This document shows, piece by piece, positions 18,478 to 28,191 of a DNA stretch of 33,199 nucleotides. This DNA is from Lentimicrobiaceae bacterium (GTDB lineage: Bacteria > Bacteroidota > Bacteroidia > Bacteroidales > F082), in contig SUWS01000030.1 in the NCBI GenBank assembly GCA_015061365.1, positions 1 to 33,199 on the forward strand, in the 5' to 3' direction. Numbering within the stretch: the first letter of the stretch is position 1; every line of letters begins with the position of its first letter. Below the pieces are notes generated by a model, which was not told the origin of the DNA, ran no database searches, and saw nothing but the letters and a program-made list of their open reading frames with translations. The position numbers were made by a program, and so were the translations under genes.

Positions 18478-19650
18478 ATGTCAGATACCAAGCGTTATAC
18501 AATGACATCTCTTATTATGAAACTTAGGGAAACAGGACAGAAACACCCGATATTTGTCATATTGTCGATTGCTTTTATATTCCGATTATTCGTTGCGATA
18601 TTACTACCTGATTCCGGAGACTTTAATATTCGCGAACGCTTTCTATATTTCAAGATGCCAATAGCATGGATCGATGAGAGCACAGAATATCTAAGCAGTC
18701 AAACATACGACGAACCTCAAGGTATCAGCCTTTTCTATCTGAGTCTCAATTACGCTTGGTTGGCATTATTTAAATTCATTGGAATAAACGACATCTCATG
18801 GCTGACATTTATCGGCCGCTTGTTACACGCTTTCATTTCATTATTAGTAATATCATTCGGTTACAGAATGGCGGAACTGCTATCGAACAAAAGAACCGCA
18901 ATAATGGTCGCATCCGCTTTAGCACTGTTCTGGTTCATGCCATTCGTCAGTATTCAGACAATACCGGCTTTCGTATGCATCACTTTCCTGATGTACGCCA
19001 CATTAATAATATTACGTCAGGAAATAAACAGATATGAAAGCAGATCCACCAACGTACACCGAACATCGTTCATCATCGCAGGTTTTTTCTTAGGATTAGG
19101 ATTCTCAACATATTACCTATGTATGCCTTACATCTTGGGAATCATCCTCGCCTTGATGTTACGTAAAAATATCAAAAACGCACTGACAACATTACTTGGA
19201 TTTATCATTTCAATATCAATAGCGTTAGTAGTACCAGACTTATTGGTATGGGGAAAACCATTCGCTGAATTAACAGTATTCATTGAAAATGCCCCGGAAC
19301 TAACATTTTTCAAAACGTTTTCGCTATTAGATATCGCATTTATAATACTTGCCTTAATATTACCTTTGAGCATCATGTTGTTATGCGGTTTCTTCAAAAA
19401 CTGGAAGAAGAAACTACTATTGTTCTTGCCAACAATATTTACGATTTTATTTTTCATCTTGTCGAATACCGATGCCTGGTTCTTATTACCGGTATTTCCT
19501 CTTTTCCTTTTGCTCGGAATCACTGGATGGAAAGAAATTATAGATAATTCTTCATTTTGGCAGAAACATATAACATTACATAAAGTACTGATAGGAATAA
19601 GTTTGTTTTTCAACTTCACATTATTTCTGTTGATTACAATTCTCTCATAA
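18478..19650 (+). CDS. Multi-pass membrane protein, possibly GT-C fold glycosyltransferase
   Basis: A 390-residue protein with about ten hydrophobic segments. The first loop after helix 1 (PDSGDFNIRERF ... AWIDESTEYLSS) is acidic, as in GT-C glycosyltransferases that use lipid-linked sugars. The run WLTFIGRLLHAFISLLVISFG and then WFMPFVSIQTIPAF recall Bacteroidota GT22-like mannosyltransferases, but the usual HPDEHFQ-type motif is missing. Glycosyltransferase activity is therefore a guess; a polymerase or other membrane role is possible. The first Met was kept, though the ATG at 18502 (MTSLIMKL) would also serve. Confidence 0.7.
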   Translation: MSDTKRYTMTSLIMKLRETGQKHPIFVILSIAFIFRLFVAILLPDSGDFNIRERFLYFKMPIAWIDESTEYLSSQTYDEPQGISLFYLSLNYAWLALFKFIGINDISWLTFIGRLLHAFISLLVISFGYRMAELLSNKRTAIMVASALALFWFMPFVSIQTIPAFVCITFLMYATLIILRQEINRYESRSTNVHRTSFIIAGFFLGLGFSTYYLCMPYILGIILALMLRKNIKNALTTLLGFIISISIALVVPDLLVWGKPFAELTVFIENAPELTFFKTFSLLDIAFIILALILPLSIMLLCGFFKNWKKKLLLFLPTIFTILFFILSNTDAWFLLPVFPLFLLLGITGWKEIIDNSSFWQKHITLHKVLIGISLFFNFTLFLLITILS

Positions 19651-19668
19651 TTAATTATTAACCATCCC

Positions 19669-19705
19669 GACAAAGACGGTTGTCAATTGTCTGTTGTCCG
19701 TTGAC
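19669..19705 (+). repeat. Dispersed GTTG-rich repeat, copy 4
   Basis: A 37-base element starting GACAAAGACGGTTGTC and ending TGTTGTCCGTTGAC, 12 bases before the ligA ATG. It differs from the copy at 11988-12024 at about four positions. Confidence 0.7.
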
Positions 19706-19711
19706 TTATAA

Positions 19712-21820
<2,109 letters not shown>

Positions 21821-21824
21821 TGAC

Positions 21825-21855
21825 AAAAAAAATCCGCCCGTAAGATGGCGGATTC
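21825..21855 (-). terminator. Terminator of the CsgG/DUF799 operon
   Basis: AATCCGCC (21831-21838) and GGCGGATT (21847-21854) pair around an 8-base loop. On the minus strand the stem is followed by a run of eight T, ideal for the minus operon. The plus-strand tail is weak, so it serves ligA less well. Confidence 0.88.
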
Positions 21856-21875
21856 TTAAACGTATGTAAAGCAAT

Positions 21876-22559
21876 CTATTTTACAGAAATCCTAACATTT
21901 GGTTCGGATGCCTTAACATCTTTGTCAAGTCCGAAATTAGGGTTATACTGTCCTCGTGGAAAATCAGAGAAGACATACCTGTTACATTTCCTCGCAGCGA
22001 CTATATGATCTGTTGTCGCTGTCATTATCGCCGATGCTGCCAACTCCATAAGGACGCCCAACGCACTGCTCTGCCCGCTTTGAACCTGAAGGTCGAGATA
22101 CAAATCACATTTTCTCTCAAACAAAATCTCGTTGGTCTTCGTCGACTTAACCAAATACCTGATATGTGTCGCTATTCCCAAGCCTTGTTTTTCCCATTTG
22201 TCGACAACAGAGAATATGACGGCATCTACGCCGAACACTTTACCGAACATGGAAATGTCACCATCGATGAACAGCTCCGCGTCGTATGCACTTTCATTTT
22301 TAAGGAACTCCATGGCGAGATGCGGCGACACCACATAATATCCAGCTTCAACCAAAGGATAACTTATTGAAGTATAAAGCAGATCCTTAGCCTCGACATT
22401 AGTGGTATTATTTATCGGCGGCATAACTAAAAGTGACACGGGTCTCTCTTCATACATCTTGGGATATAACGACGCTCGGGTATATGACGACGTTGTAGCA
22501 CATGAAGAAAACAATAATAACGCCACGCCTATTATCAAAAGGTTGTAAATCTTTTTCAT
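21876..22559 (-). CDS. DUF799 (GNA1162-like) lipoprotein
   Basis: A 227-residue lipoprotein (MKKIYNLLIIGVALLLFSSC, Cys20). The region VSLLVMPPINNTTNVEAKDLLYTSISYPLVEAGYYVVSP matches the family's start, and FGVDAVIFSVVDKWEK its second half. The fold is related to TolB-N/CsgG-type alpha/beta domains. In proteobacteria this family is encoded beside CsgG-like and DUF4810 proteins, as here, so it probably takes part in one outer-membrane complex with them. It starts one base after the DUF4810 stop and ends the operon. Biochemical function is not known. Confidence 0.85.
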   Translation of the reverse strand: MKKIYNLLIIGVALLLFSSCATTSSYTRASLYPKMYEERPVSLLVMPPINNTTNVEAKDLLYTSISYPLVEAGYYVVSPHLAMEFLKNESAYDAELFIDGDISMFGKVFGVDAVIFSVVDKWEKQGLGIATHIRYLVKSTKTNEILFERKCDLYLDLQVQSGQSSALGVLMELAASAIMTATTDHIVAARKCNRYVFSDFPRGQYNPNFGLDKDVKASEPNVRISVK

Positions 22560-22560
22560 G

Positions 22561-23004
22561 TCATTGTGATTTTAATCTTTGTAAGAATGGCAATATAAAT
22601 GTCTCCGACTCAGGATACAACTCTATCTCTTTCTCTAACATCTCGATTCCCTTTGCCGAGAACAATGTCGCATAATCATCGGTATTAAAGACAGACCTCT
22701 GTTTTTTCGTAGCGCACTTTTCAAATGAATCTAAGGTATGCTCTTGAAGTAAAAGAAAACCGTACTCAGCACAAATGCCAGGCGGTATGGTATTACGCGT
22801 TCCACCCGGATTGTTTACCATATCTTCATACAAGACTACAAGGTCACAAATACTTTCGGGAGTATGCTGGTCATAGTTTTTGTACGTCAATTTTTCATAT
22901 TTAGACGCACCATTGCTAACTGGTCCCCAATAGTACATAGTCGTAGTTGGCACACACGAGGACAATACCAATACCAAAGATGTTATCAGTACTATTCTTC
23001 TCAT
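22561..23004 (-). CDS. DUF4810 lipoprotein
   Basis: A 147-residue lipoprotein (MRRIVLITSLVLVLSSC, Cys17). The mature start TTTMYYWGPVSNGASKYEKL carries the YYWG motif typical of DUF4810. IPPGICAEYGFLLLQ and ELYPESETFILPFLQRL match the family's later conserved helices, which look TPR-like. Its start overlaps the preceding stop by four bases (ATGA), implying translational coupling. Probable partner of the CsgG-like and DUF799 proteins. Confidence 0.85.
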   Translation of the reverse strand: MRRIVLITSLVLVLSSCVPTTTMYYWGPVSNGASKYEKLTYKNYDQHTPESICDLVVLYEDMVNNPGGTRNTIPPGICAEYGFLLLQEHTLDSFEKCATKKQRSVFNTDDYATLFSAKGIEMLEKEIELYPESETFILPFLQRLKSQ

Positions 23005-23345
23005 AACTCAATTACTTTTAAGTCAGTAGCAGAGACAAAAATCTCGTGATTATATATCTCAGCTCCATCTTTAATAACCACGACCTCATGACGGCCTGGC
23101 GTTAATGTAATCTGATTATTCGCTGTCTTCTTGATGTTACGTTTTGATTTATAAGTCTTGTATTTAATGGTTTTCATATTATATGTGACATCGTCAACAA
23201 TAACCACTATGTCACATCTTTTATTTGCGGTGAAACACACGGCAGCCTCATCAGCACTACCGCTGACTACAGAATATGAACCGACGGCACAGCTGCTGAG
23301 CGATATTGCCACTAAGGTTACAAGTATCGATAATAACTTTTTCAT
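23001..23345 (-). CDS. Small lipoprotein within the CsgG operon, 114 residues
   Basis: The signal MKKLLSILVTLVAISLSSC predicts lipidation at Cys19. The mature part is beta-rich and basic: RCDIVVIVDDVTYNMKT, KRNIKKTANNQITLTPGRHEVVVIKDG and EIFVSATDLKVIEL. NQITLTPGRHEVVV resembles a PEGA-type beta segment. It overlaps its neighbours by four bases (ATGA) on both sides, so it is an integral part of this operon although the three-gene proteobacterial version does not usually have it. Confidence 0.8.
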   Translation of the reverse strand: MKKLLSILVTLVAISLSSCAVGSYSVVSGSADEAAVCFTANKRCDIVVIVDDVTYNMKTIKYKTYKSKRNIKKTANNQITLTPGRHEVVVIKDGAEIYNHEIFVSATDLKVIEL

Positions 23346-24211
23346 TTCTCAAGGATATAATAGTTAGACAATTCGTTCGCTGAAAATTCTTCACCTTCGT
23401 ATGTGCAGAAAGAAATCTCCGACTCCGGCGTATCACCGTAAGACGATGTTACGGTAAGAGTTCCTATCTTGGTTCCTGGGAGTTCCACATTCATTCCGGT
23501 TTGAGGATTCTTAACTACTTTACCTTTTTTATAAAGTCCGAAAGTATCGCCTGCTGCAATGCCTTGCGACTTACCGCCGGAGATCACGTATGTTCCGTCT
23601 TCAACAGAAAGCACATAACCTTTCCATGGTTTATCCATACATTTATTGATGATATTCTCCACCAATTGCGACAAGGCAGCTGATATAGCCTTATCACTCA
23701 ATGTTGCGTCGAAATTAGCAGTACCACCTAATCCCAAGGTTGTCTTTGATGTTGTTTCTGCATAACCAGAAGCCTCATCCGAATATATTATCAATCCTGT
23801 CGATACGTCGACTAATCTGATACTCACTCCAGCCTCAACGGTCTGTGTCTTCGTTTCTGAAAAGACAGCATTGTTACCTTCTGTCTTTCTACCGAATTTA
23901 GTCACTGAACCTAAGATGATATAGTCGGCTCCTATTTTTTGCATATCAGAACCAGATTCCAATATCAGTTCATCCAATCCGTCTCTTTCCAACAATATGA
24001 ATTTCTCACTTGCAGCCAACTTAGCCGACAAGATGTCGAGAGCCTGTTTACCCATCGGGTCGTTTCCTGCATCGTAAAAGATACCTTTACCGTATTGTGT
24101 CTCATTGGTAAATCTACCGATAGCGACCTTTCTCTTCAATGTTTTTTCTGTTTGAGCAAATGACGTAAAACACAACATCATCGCAATCATAATTAGAGTT
24201 ATCTTCTTCAT
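23342..24211 (-). CDS. CsgG/HfaB-family protein
   Basis: A 289-residue exported protein with a plain signal peptide (MKKITLIMIAMMLCFTSFAQ, no lipobox Cys), unlike lipidated E. coli CsgG. RKVAIGRFTNETQYG, LSAKLAASEKFILLERDGLDEL and GADYIILGSVTKFG are the CsgG-family hallmarks, and VEAGVSIRLVDVSTGLIIYSDEASG is the following beta-hairpin region. The C-terminal third (GKSQGIAAGDTFGLYKKGKVV) looks like an added beta-barrel module. CsgG forms outer-membrane secretion channels for curli, but no curlin genes are here. A scaffold or export role with the three lipoproteins is more likely. Only 23 bases separate it from the upstream gene. Confidence 0.88.
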   Translation of the reverse strand: MKKITLIMIAMMLCFTSFAQTEKTLKRKVAIGRFTNETQYGKGIFYDAGNDPMGKQALDILSAKLAASEKFILLERDGLDELILESGSDMQKIGADYIILGSVTKFGRKTEGNNAVFSETKTQTVEAGVSIRLVDVSTGLIIYSDEASGYAETTSKTTLGLGGTANFDATLSDKAISAALSQLVENIINKCMDKPWKGYVLSVEDGTYVISGGKSQGIAAGDTFGLYKKGKVVKNPQTGMNVELPGTKIGTLTVTSSYGDTPESEISFCTYEGEEFSANELSNYYILEK

Positions 24212-24234
24212 AGTCTATAAATTTAGTAAAGTAT

Positions 24235-26466
24235 TTATTGAATAACTATTTCTTCTGTTATAATCGTTGTTGTATCTGTCACCACTTCTTCTACCTCAGC
24301 CTTATTATATCTCGGTAGCGGTGATCCTAATTTCTCGTTTATGTTAGAGAAGACGTTGGCGATCCACAGTCCTGCGATCACAACGATCAGCATTAGTATT
24401 GTGAGGCACCATTTCTGCCATGTTCTCAATCCTTTCTTCGCGAACGGATCGTCGAGTTTCATCTTAGGATATTTTGCAATCTCTGTCAATGTCTCTCCGA
24501 AAGGAATGCTTATCTTTGACGTGGCGTTGATAGCCCAGCCGTTAGCATTTAACAACGGTGCAATATTTCTGCGACGCAGTTTCATCCACGCCATCACCAT
24601 TGCCGGTCCGGAGATGACTAATATGATTCCCACGAATAAGATAATGAGCTGCCACCAGCTAAGGGCGAACAATCCTTTGAAGATGCTTGCCAATGCTGTT
24701 CCTATCATACCTACCGCCATACCTATAGCGGCGAAGATACCTGCGAACTTAGCGATGTCGAACGGCGGTGTTGCGGCAGCAGCCTTTGCCTGATCAGCAG
24801 TCTTTGTAGGAGCTGCGTTGATGTTTGCTGTGGCGTTGGCCATCATTTTAGCGTCTTTATCTGCCGCGCTCTTGTTGATGAGATTCTCTATCGCCGTTGC
24901 CATCCTGCGATATGGCGACCAAAATGATTGCGAGATATTGATAGGGTTGTCAACTATCTTTGTTATCACAGCATCCCATTCCAAACCACTATTATCATAG
25001 AAAACACCGTTCTTTCCAACCGCTAAAGCTCCTATATCTCCGACTGTCACGGCAGCTACTATCTGTAATTTAGCAGGTTTCGTCTTCGTTGTACAATCGC
25101 AATAAACGAGGTACATCCCGCTCGGTGCCGCCGACGCACTATGTTTACCAGTATCATTGACTCTCATACAGAACTTACATTCTCTCTGGTCGATGATAAG
25201 AGTTCCGCATTGGAAGATAGCCTTTATATTTTTATCCTTATTATAAAAATCATTGAATGTCACGAAATTCTTTAAAAGTTTGTAGAAGTCACGATAGATA
25301 TGCAGGAACTTATCTACCATCTCTATATTGTCAGATTCTTCTTTTAATGCAGCATCTCGTGCTACTAATTCCAAGAGAACTGATTTTTTATCTTGTGCGA
25401 TGAAATTCTTTATAGCATCTATGCCAAGACTTTCCACAGCAGCACCTGCCTTACCGTTTTTCCATGCGTTGTATGCAGAGAACTTCTCTCCAATCGATGC
25501 CCATATATCTTCAGTAATCACTGTTACTGATGGATCTAATATAGATTTGATGACATTGAAGTTCTTGTCCCATGCAGGGTTAATGGCGGCATTAAGTTCT
25601 ATCTCCGATTTGCCGGTGATATGAGTGAGAGGATAAGCAGCTATCTCATCATTTTTGGTTGAGAGATTTTCCGCGCTGATGGCATCGATTCTTGAAGTTT
25701 GAATATCGAGAGATGCCGTACTGCTTGGTGAGAACGCAGCGAGTTTGGAACGCATGAAGAAATCTTTCACTTTAGAATCTAAGGCGTTATATGCTGCAAT
25801 AACGGCATCGGTCTTATCGCCGTATGGAGCATCCACCTTAGCGTCTGTCCATGACACATAGTCGTTCAGGTTCTTATAGAATGATTCGATTAGGTCTGCA
25901 TTAATTCCTTGTGCGCCGCTTCTGTCGGTAACACTTCCTATTGTAGCGATTGCAGTAGTGATAGCAGCTTTCAGTTCTGCGTCGTCGGTGGATGCTTCAG
26001 TAATGATGCCGTCGCCGTTGAAACGTGTCTTGGCAAATATAGCAGTGATGTCAGCAGTATCTGCCAAAGATATTACAGTACCTTCCTTACCTAAGTTTTC
26101 AAGAATCTGCTTTGCTGAAGAATACAGCTTCTTGCCGTTAGCGTCTTCTGTGTTAATAAAGTTGATATCTATGGAATCGGCGCCTTTTAATATAAGGTCA
26201 TTATCCTTCAACACTGATGTTATCCACTGCGAGACAGCAATCACGTCATTGACACGGAGTTTCCCGTCGCCATCGCAGTCCATATATTTCAGACTCTTAT
26301 CATCTATTTCTAAACCCGTCGTTGGACAAGAAAGTACTGTCCACATTTTAGGATCGAGTTCTGCGAGATGAGCGATGTCATCACCTGAATTAATTCTTAC
26401 CCGCGCTGAGCCTCCGATATTTACGAAGTGCCATTTGTATTTTTTATCCTTATTAATAAGTGCCAT
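24235..26466 (-). CDS. 743-residue membrane protein with EF-hand-like loop, unknown function
   Basis: The start at 26466 (MALINKDKKYKWHFVNIGGS) is chosen because a promoter box lies between it and the longer possible start at 26514. DCDGDGKLRVND (63-74) is a good EF-hand calcium loop with Asp at positions 1, 3, 5 and 12. A weaker one follows near FNGDGIITE. The long middle is helical and rich in Ala and Asp. The C-terminal third has hydrophobic segments AGIFAAIGMAVGMIGTALAS, WWQLIILFVGIILVISG and WCLTILMLIVVIAGLWIANV, with LRRRNIAPLLNANGWAINA between the last two. No family recognised. It may be cotranscribed with the csgG-like gene, 23 bases downstream. Confidence 0.85.
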   Translation of the reverse strand: MALINKDKKYKWHFVNIGGSARVRINSGDDIAHLAELDPKMWTVLSCPTTGLEIDDKSLKYMDCDGDGKLRVNDVIAVSQWITSVLKDNDLILKGADSIDINFINTEDANGKKLYSSAKQILENLGKEGTVISLADTADITAIFAKTRFNGDGIITEASTDDAELKAAITTAIATIGSVTDRSGAQGINADLIESFYKNLNDYVSWTDAKVDAPYGDKTDAVIAAYNALDSKVKDFFMRSKLAAFSPSSTASLDIQTSRIDAISAENLSTKNDEIAAYPLTHITGKSEIELNAAINPAWDKNFNVIKSILDPSVTVITEDIWASIGEKFSAYNAWKNGKAGAAVESLGIDAIKNFIAQDKKSVLLELVARDAALKEESDNIEMVDKFLHIYRDFYKLLKNFVTFNDFYNKDKNIKAIFQCGTLIIDQRECKFCMRVNDTGKHSASAAPSGMYLVYCDCTTKTKPAKLQIVAAVTVGDIGALAVGKNGVFYDNSGLEWDAVITKIVDNPINISQSFWSPYRRMATAIENLINKSAADKDAKMMANATANINAAPTKTADQAKAAAATPPFDIAKFAGIFAAIGMAVGMIGTALASIFKGLFALSWWQLIILFVGIILVISGPAMVMAWMKLRRRNIAPLLNANGWAINATSKISIPFGETLTEIAKYPKMKLDDPFAKKGLRTWQKWCLTILMLIVVIAGLWIANVFSNINEKLGSPLPRYNKAEVEEVVTDTTTIITEEIVIQ

Positions 26467-26487
26467 GATTTTTAAATTTGATTGGCA

Positions 26488-26514
26488 CAAATATAAAGAA
26501 AAAAATAAAAACAA
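26488..26514 (-). promoter_or_regulatory. Promoter of the EF-hand membrane protein gene, inside the GT2 gene end
   Basis: The minus strand has TATATTTG (26488-26495) matching TAnnTTTG and TTG at 26512-26514, 16 bases upstream. The upstream element touches the GT2 stop codon. This fixes the translation start at 26466. Confidence 0.7.
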
Positions 26515-27453
26515 CTAAGAAATTCTCTCCGAAATTCCGTATTGTTTTTTATTGCCCGAATTTGTCTGTATCAATTCCGCGAGGAACCCCGTAAGGAACA
26601 ATTGTGTTCCGATAATCATGCAGATAAGTGCGAGATAGAACAATGGTCTGTCAGTCATTCCATACACTGAGTTGAAGATCTTTTGGAACACGAGATAGAT
26701 TCCCATTATGAAGCCTGCGAGGAAAAGGACTGTTCCTAATCCGCCGAAGAGATGCATAGGACGTTTGCCAAACTTTGAGATGAATGTGATTGTCAACAAA
26801 TCGAGATAACCTCTGACAAAACGACTCATCCCGAATTTTGTGGTACCGTATTTTCTCTTCTGATGCTGCACGACTTTCTCACCTATATGATTGAAACCCG
26901 CCGCTTTAGCGATAACAGGAATATAGCGGTGCATCTCGCCATATACTTCAATATTCTTAATCACGTCATTACGATAAGCCTTAAGACCGCAGTTGAAGTC
27001 ATGCAGTTTGATGCCTGTCATCAGTCGTGTAGTGAAATTAAAGAATTTAGAAGGGATGTTCTTTGCAAATTTAGAATCATAACGTACTTTCTTCCAGCCT
27101 GAGACAAGATCGTAACCTTTGTTCTTAATCATGTCGTAGAGTTCCGGAATCTCATCCGGGCTATCTTGAAGGTCGGCATCCATAGTTATGACCACGTCAC
27201 CTTCGGCTATTTTAAAACCTTCGTTAAGAGCTGGTGATTTACCGTAATTTCTTCTGAAACGTAAAGCCTTGATGTTTTTATTATTATCTGATAAGTTTTT
27301 TATTATATGCCATGAAGCATCTGTAGAACCATCATCAACAAAAATTATCTCGTAGGAGAAGTTATTAGCTTCCATGACTCGTCTTATCCAAGATTCCAAT
27401 TCCGGCAACGATTCTTCTTCATTCAAAAGTGGTATTACGACTGAAATATCCAT
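26515..27453 (-). CDS. GT2 glycosyltransferase, DPM1/GtrB-like, with two C-terminal membrane helices
   Basis: A 312-residue protein of the polyprenyl-phosphate sugar transferase type. The N-terminal GT-A fold shows ISVVIPLLNEEESLPEL, the nucleotide-binding EIIFVDDGSTDASW and the DxD-type motif MDADLQDSPDE near residue 92. HDFNCGLKAYRNDV and KRKYGTTKFGMSRF are typical of the GtrB group. Two C-terminal hydrophobic hairpins (HLFGGLGTVLFLAGFIMGIYL, LFYLALICMIIGTQLFLTGFL) anchor it in the inner membrane. It probably charges undecaprenyl phosphate with a hexose for envelope glycan modification. Its start overlaps the preceding stop by one base (TAATG). Confidence 0.93.
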   Translation of the reverse strand: MDISVVIPLLNEEESLPELESWIRRVMEANNFSYEIIFVDDGSTDASWHIIKNLSDNNKNIKALRFRRNYGKSPALNEGFKIAEGDVVITMDADLQDSPDEIPELYDMIKNKGYDLVSGWKKVRYDSKFAKNIPSKFFNFTTRLMTGIKLHDFNCGLKAYRNDVIKNIEVYGEMHRYIPVIAKAAGFNHIGEKVVQHQKRKYGTTKFGMSRFVRGYLDLLTITFISKFGKRPMHLFGGLGTVLFLAGFIMGIYLVFQKIFNSVYGMTDRPLFYLALICMIIGTQLFLTGFLAELIQTNSGNKKQYGISERIS

Positions 27454-27929
27454 TATTCCTTATTTTTATTTTTTGCAAATATAGCAAATATCAGCGAGTA
27501 TAATAATGATAATACAACATTTATTAAGAACATTGATATTGAGATTGCAAAAGGCGACATCAGTCTCTGCAACATCTCATTATCAATATCATTATATAAG
27601 TCTATCCTTGACTCCAAGAAAAAAATATATGATATTAGAAGCACGGCACTCAAAATCAAGGCCGACAAGATTCCTGTCAGAAACGACATCTTGAAAGCCA
27701 CCCCGAATGAAAAATCTTTATGTACAAATCTATGTTTGAAGAACGCGACTGTAATTGTAGAACCTAATAATGGAAACAAGTATATAAGAGAGAAAACGAA
27801 AGATTGCTGTACGTATAGAAAACAATAGAGTAATAAATAAAGTAAAGATGACAAGATACCTAAGATGAATCCTGCGGTAAGTATTGTGGACCAATACTGT
27901 TTCGATGTATATGTAGGTTCTAAAAACAT
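27453..27929 (-). CDS. DUF4199-like four-helix membrane protein
   Basis: A 158-residue protein with four hydrophobic segments: ILTAGFILGILSSLLYLLLY, LIYLFPLLGSTITVAFF, FLTGILSALILSAVLLISYIF and ISISMFLINVVLSLLYSLIFAIF. The size, the FGVAFKMSFLTG motif before helix 3 and the place directly ahead of a GT2 gene fit DUF4199 proteins of Bacteroidota. An in-frame ATG at 27971 lies inside the SRP RNA gene, so I take the ATG at 27929, which begins MFLEPTYTSKQYWST. Function is unknown; coupling to the glycosyltransferase suggests an envelope role. Confidence 0.8.
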   Translation of the reverse strand: MFLEPTYTSKQYWSTILTAGFILGILSSLLYLLLYCFLYVQQSFVFSLIYLFPLLGSTITVAFFKHRFVHKDFSFGVAFKMSFLTGILSALILSAVLLISYIFFLESRIDLYNDIDNEMLQRLMSPFAISISMFLINVVLSLLYSLIFAIFAKNKNKE

Positions 27930-27944
27930 AGCAGGTACAAAAAA

Positions 27945-28037
27945 GGGTAAGCTTGATATCGCACCGCTCAACCATCTACCCTTGCTACCTTCCGGTCCTG
28001 GGGGATTTGACAGGAGCTGGTCGTATAAGACTTACCC
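27945..28037 (-). ncRNA. ffs: Signal recognition particle RNA, small bacterial (4.5S) type
   Basis: The 93-base minus-strand transcript begins GGGTAAG and ends CTTACCC, which pair. The apex is the SRP RNA hallmark: CCAGGACC, the GGAA tetraloop, GGT and then AGCA, where Ffh binds. Six T follow at 27944-27939, making the closing stem also the terminator. A TAnnTTTG box ends five bases before the 5' end, which fixes the start. Read-through into the DUF4199-like gene is possible. Confidence 0.93.
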
Positions 28038-28041
28038 AGTG

Positions 28042-28049
28042 CAAAAATA
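28042..28049 (-). promoter_or_regulatory. Promoter -7 box of the SRP RNA gene
   Basis: The minus strand reads TATTTTTG (TAnnTTTG), placed so that transcription would start at the GGG of the mature RNA. The rest of 28050-28191 is AT-rich with nothing else recognised. Confidence 0.65.
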
Positions 28050-28191
28050 CAATTTTTTCTTATACCTTGACATCTTATACATTATTTTTTATAAAAAAAA
28101 CAATCTACTACTATTCAATATTTTACAAATACAAAGCATAATATACGCAATCAAATATATTCTTTTGTCACGATTTATCTCTAAGAAAATA

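Noticed and set aside
27930..27971. Longer N-terminus for the DUF4199-like protein starting at 27971.
   Set aside because: It lies within the SRP RNA gene and its terminator. The ATG at 27929 gives the expected protein.
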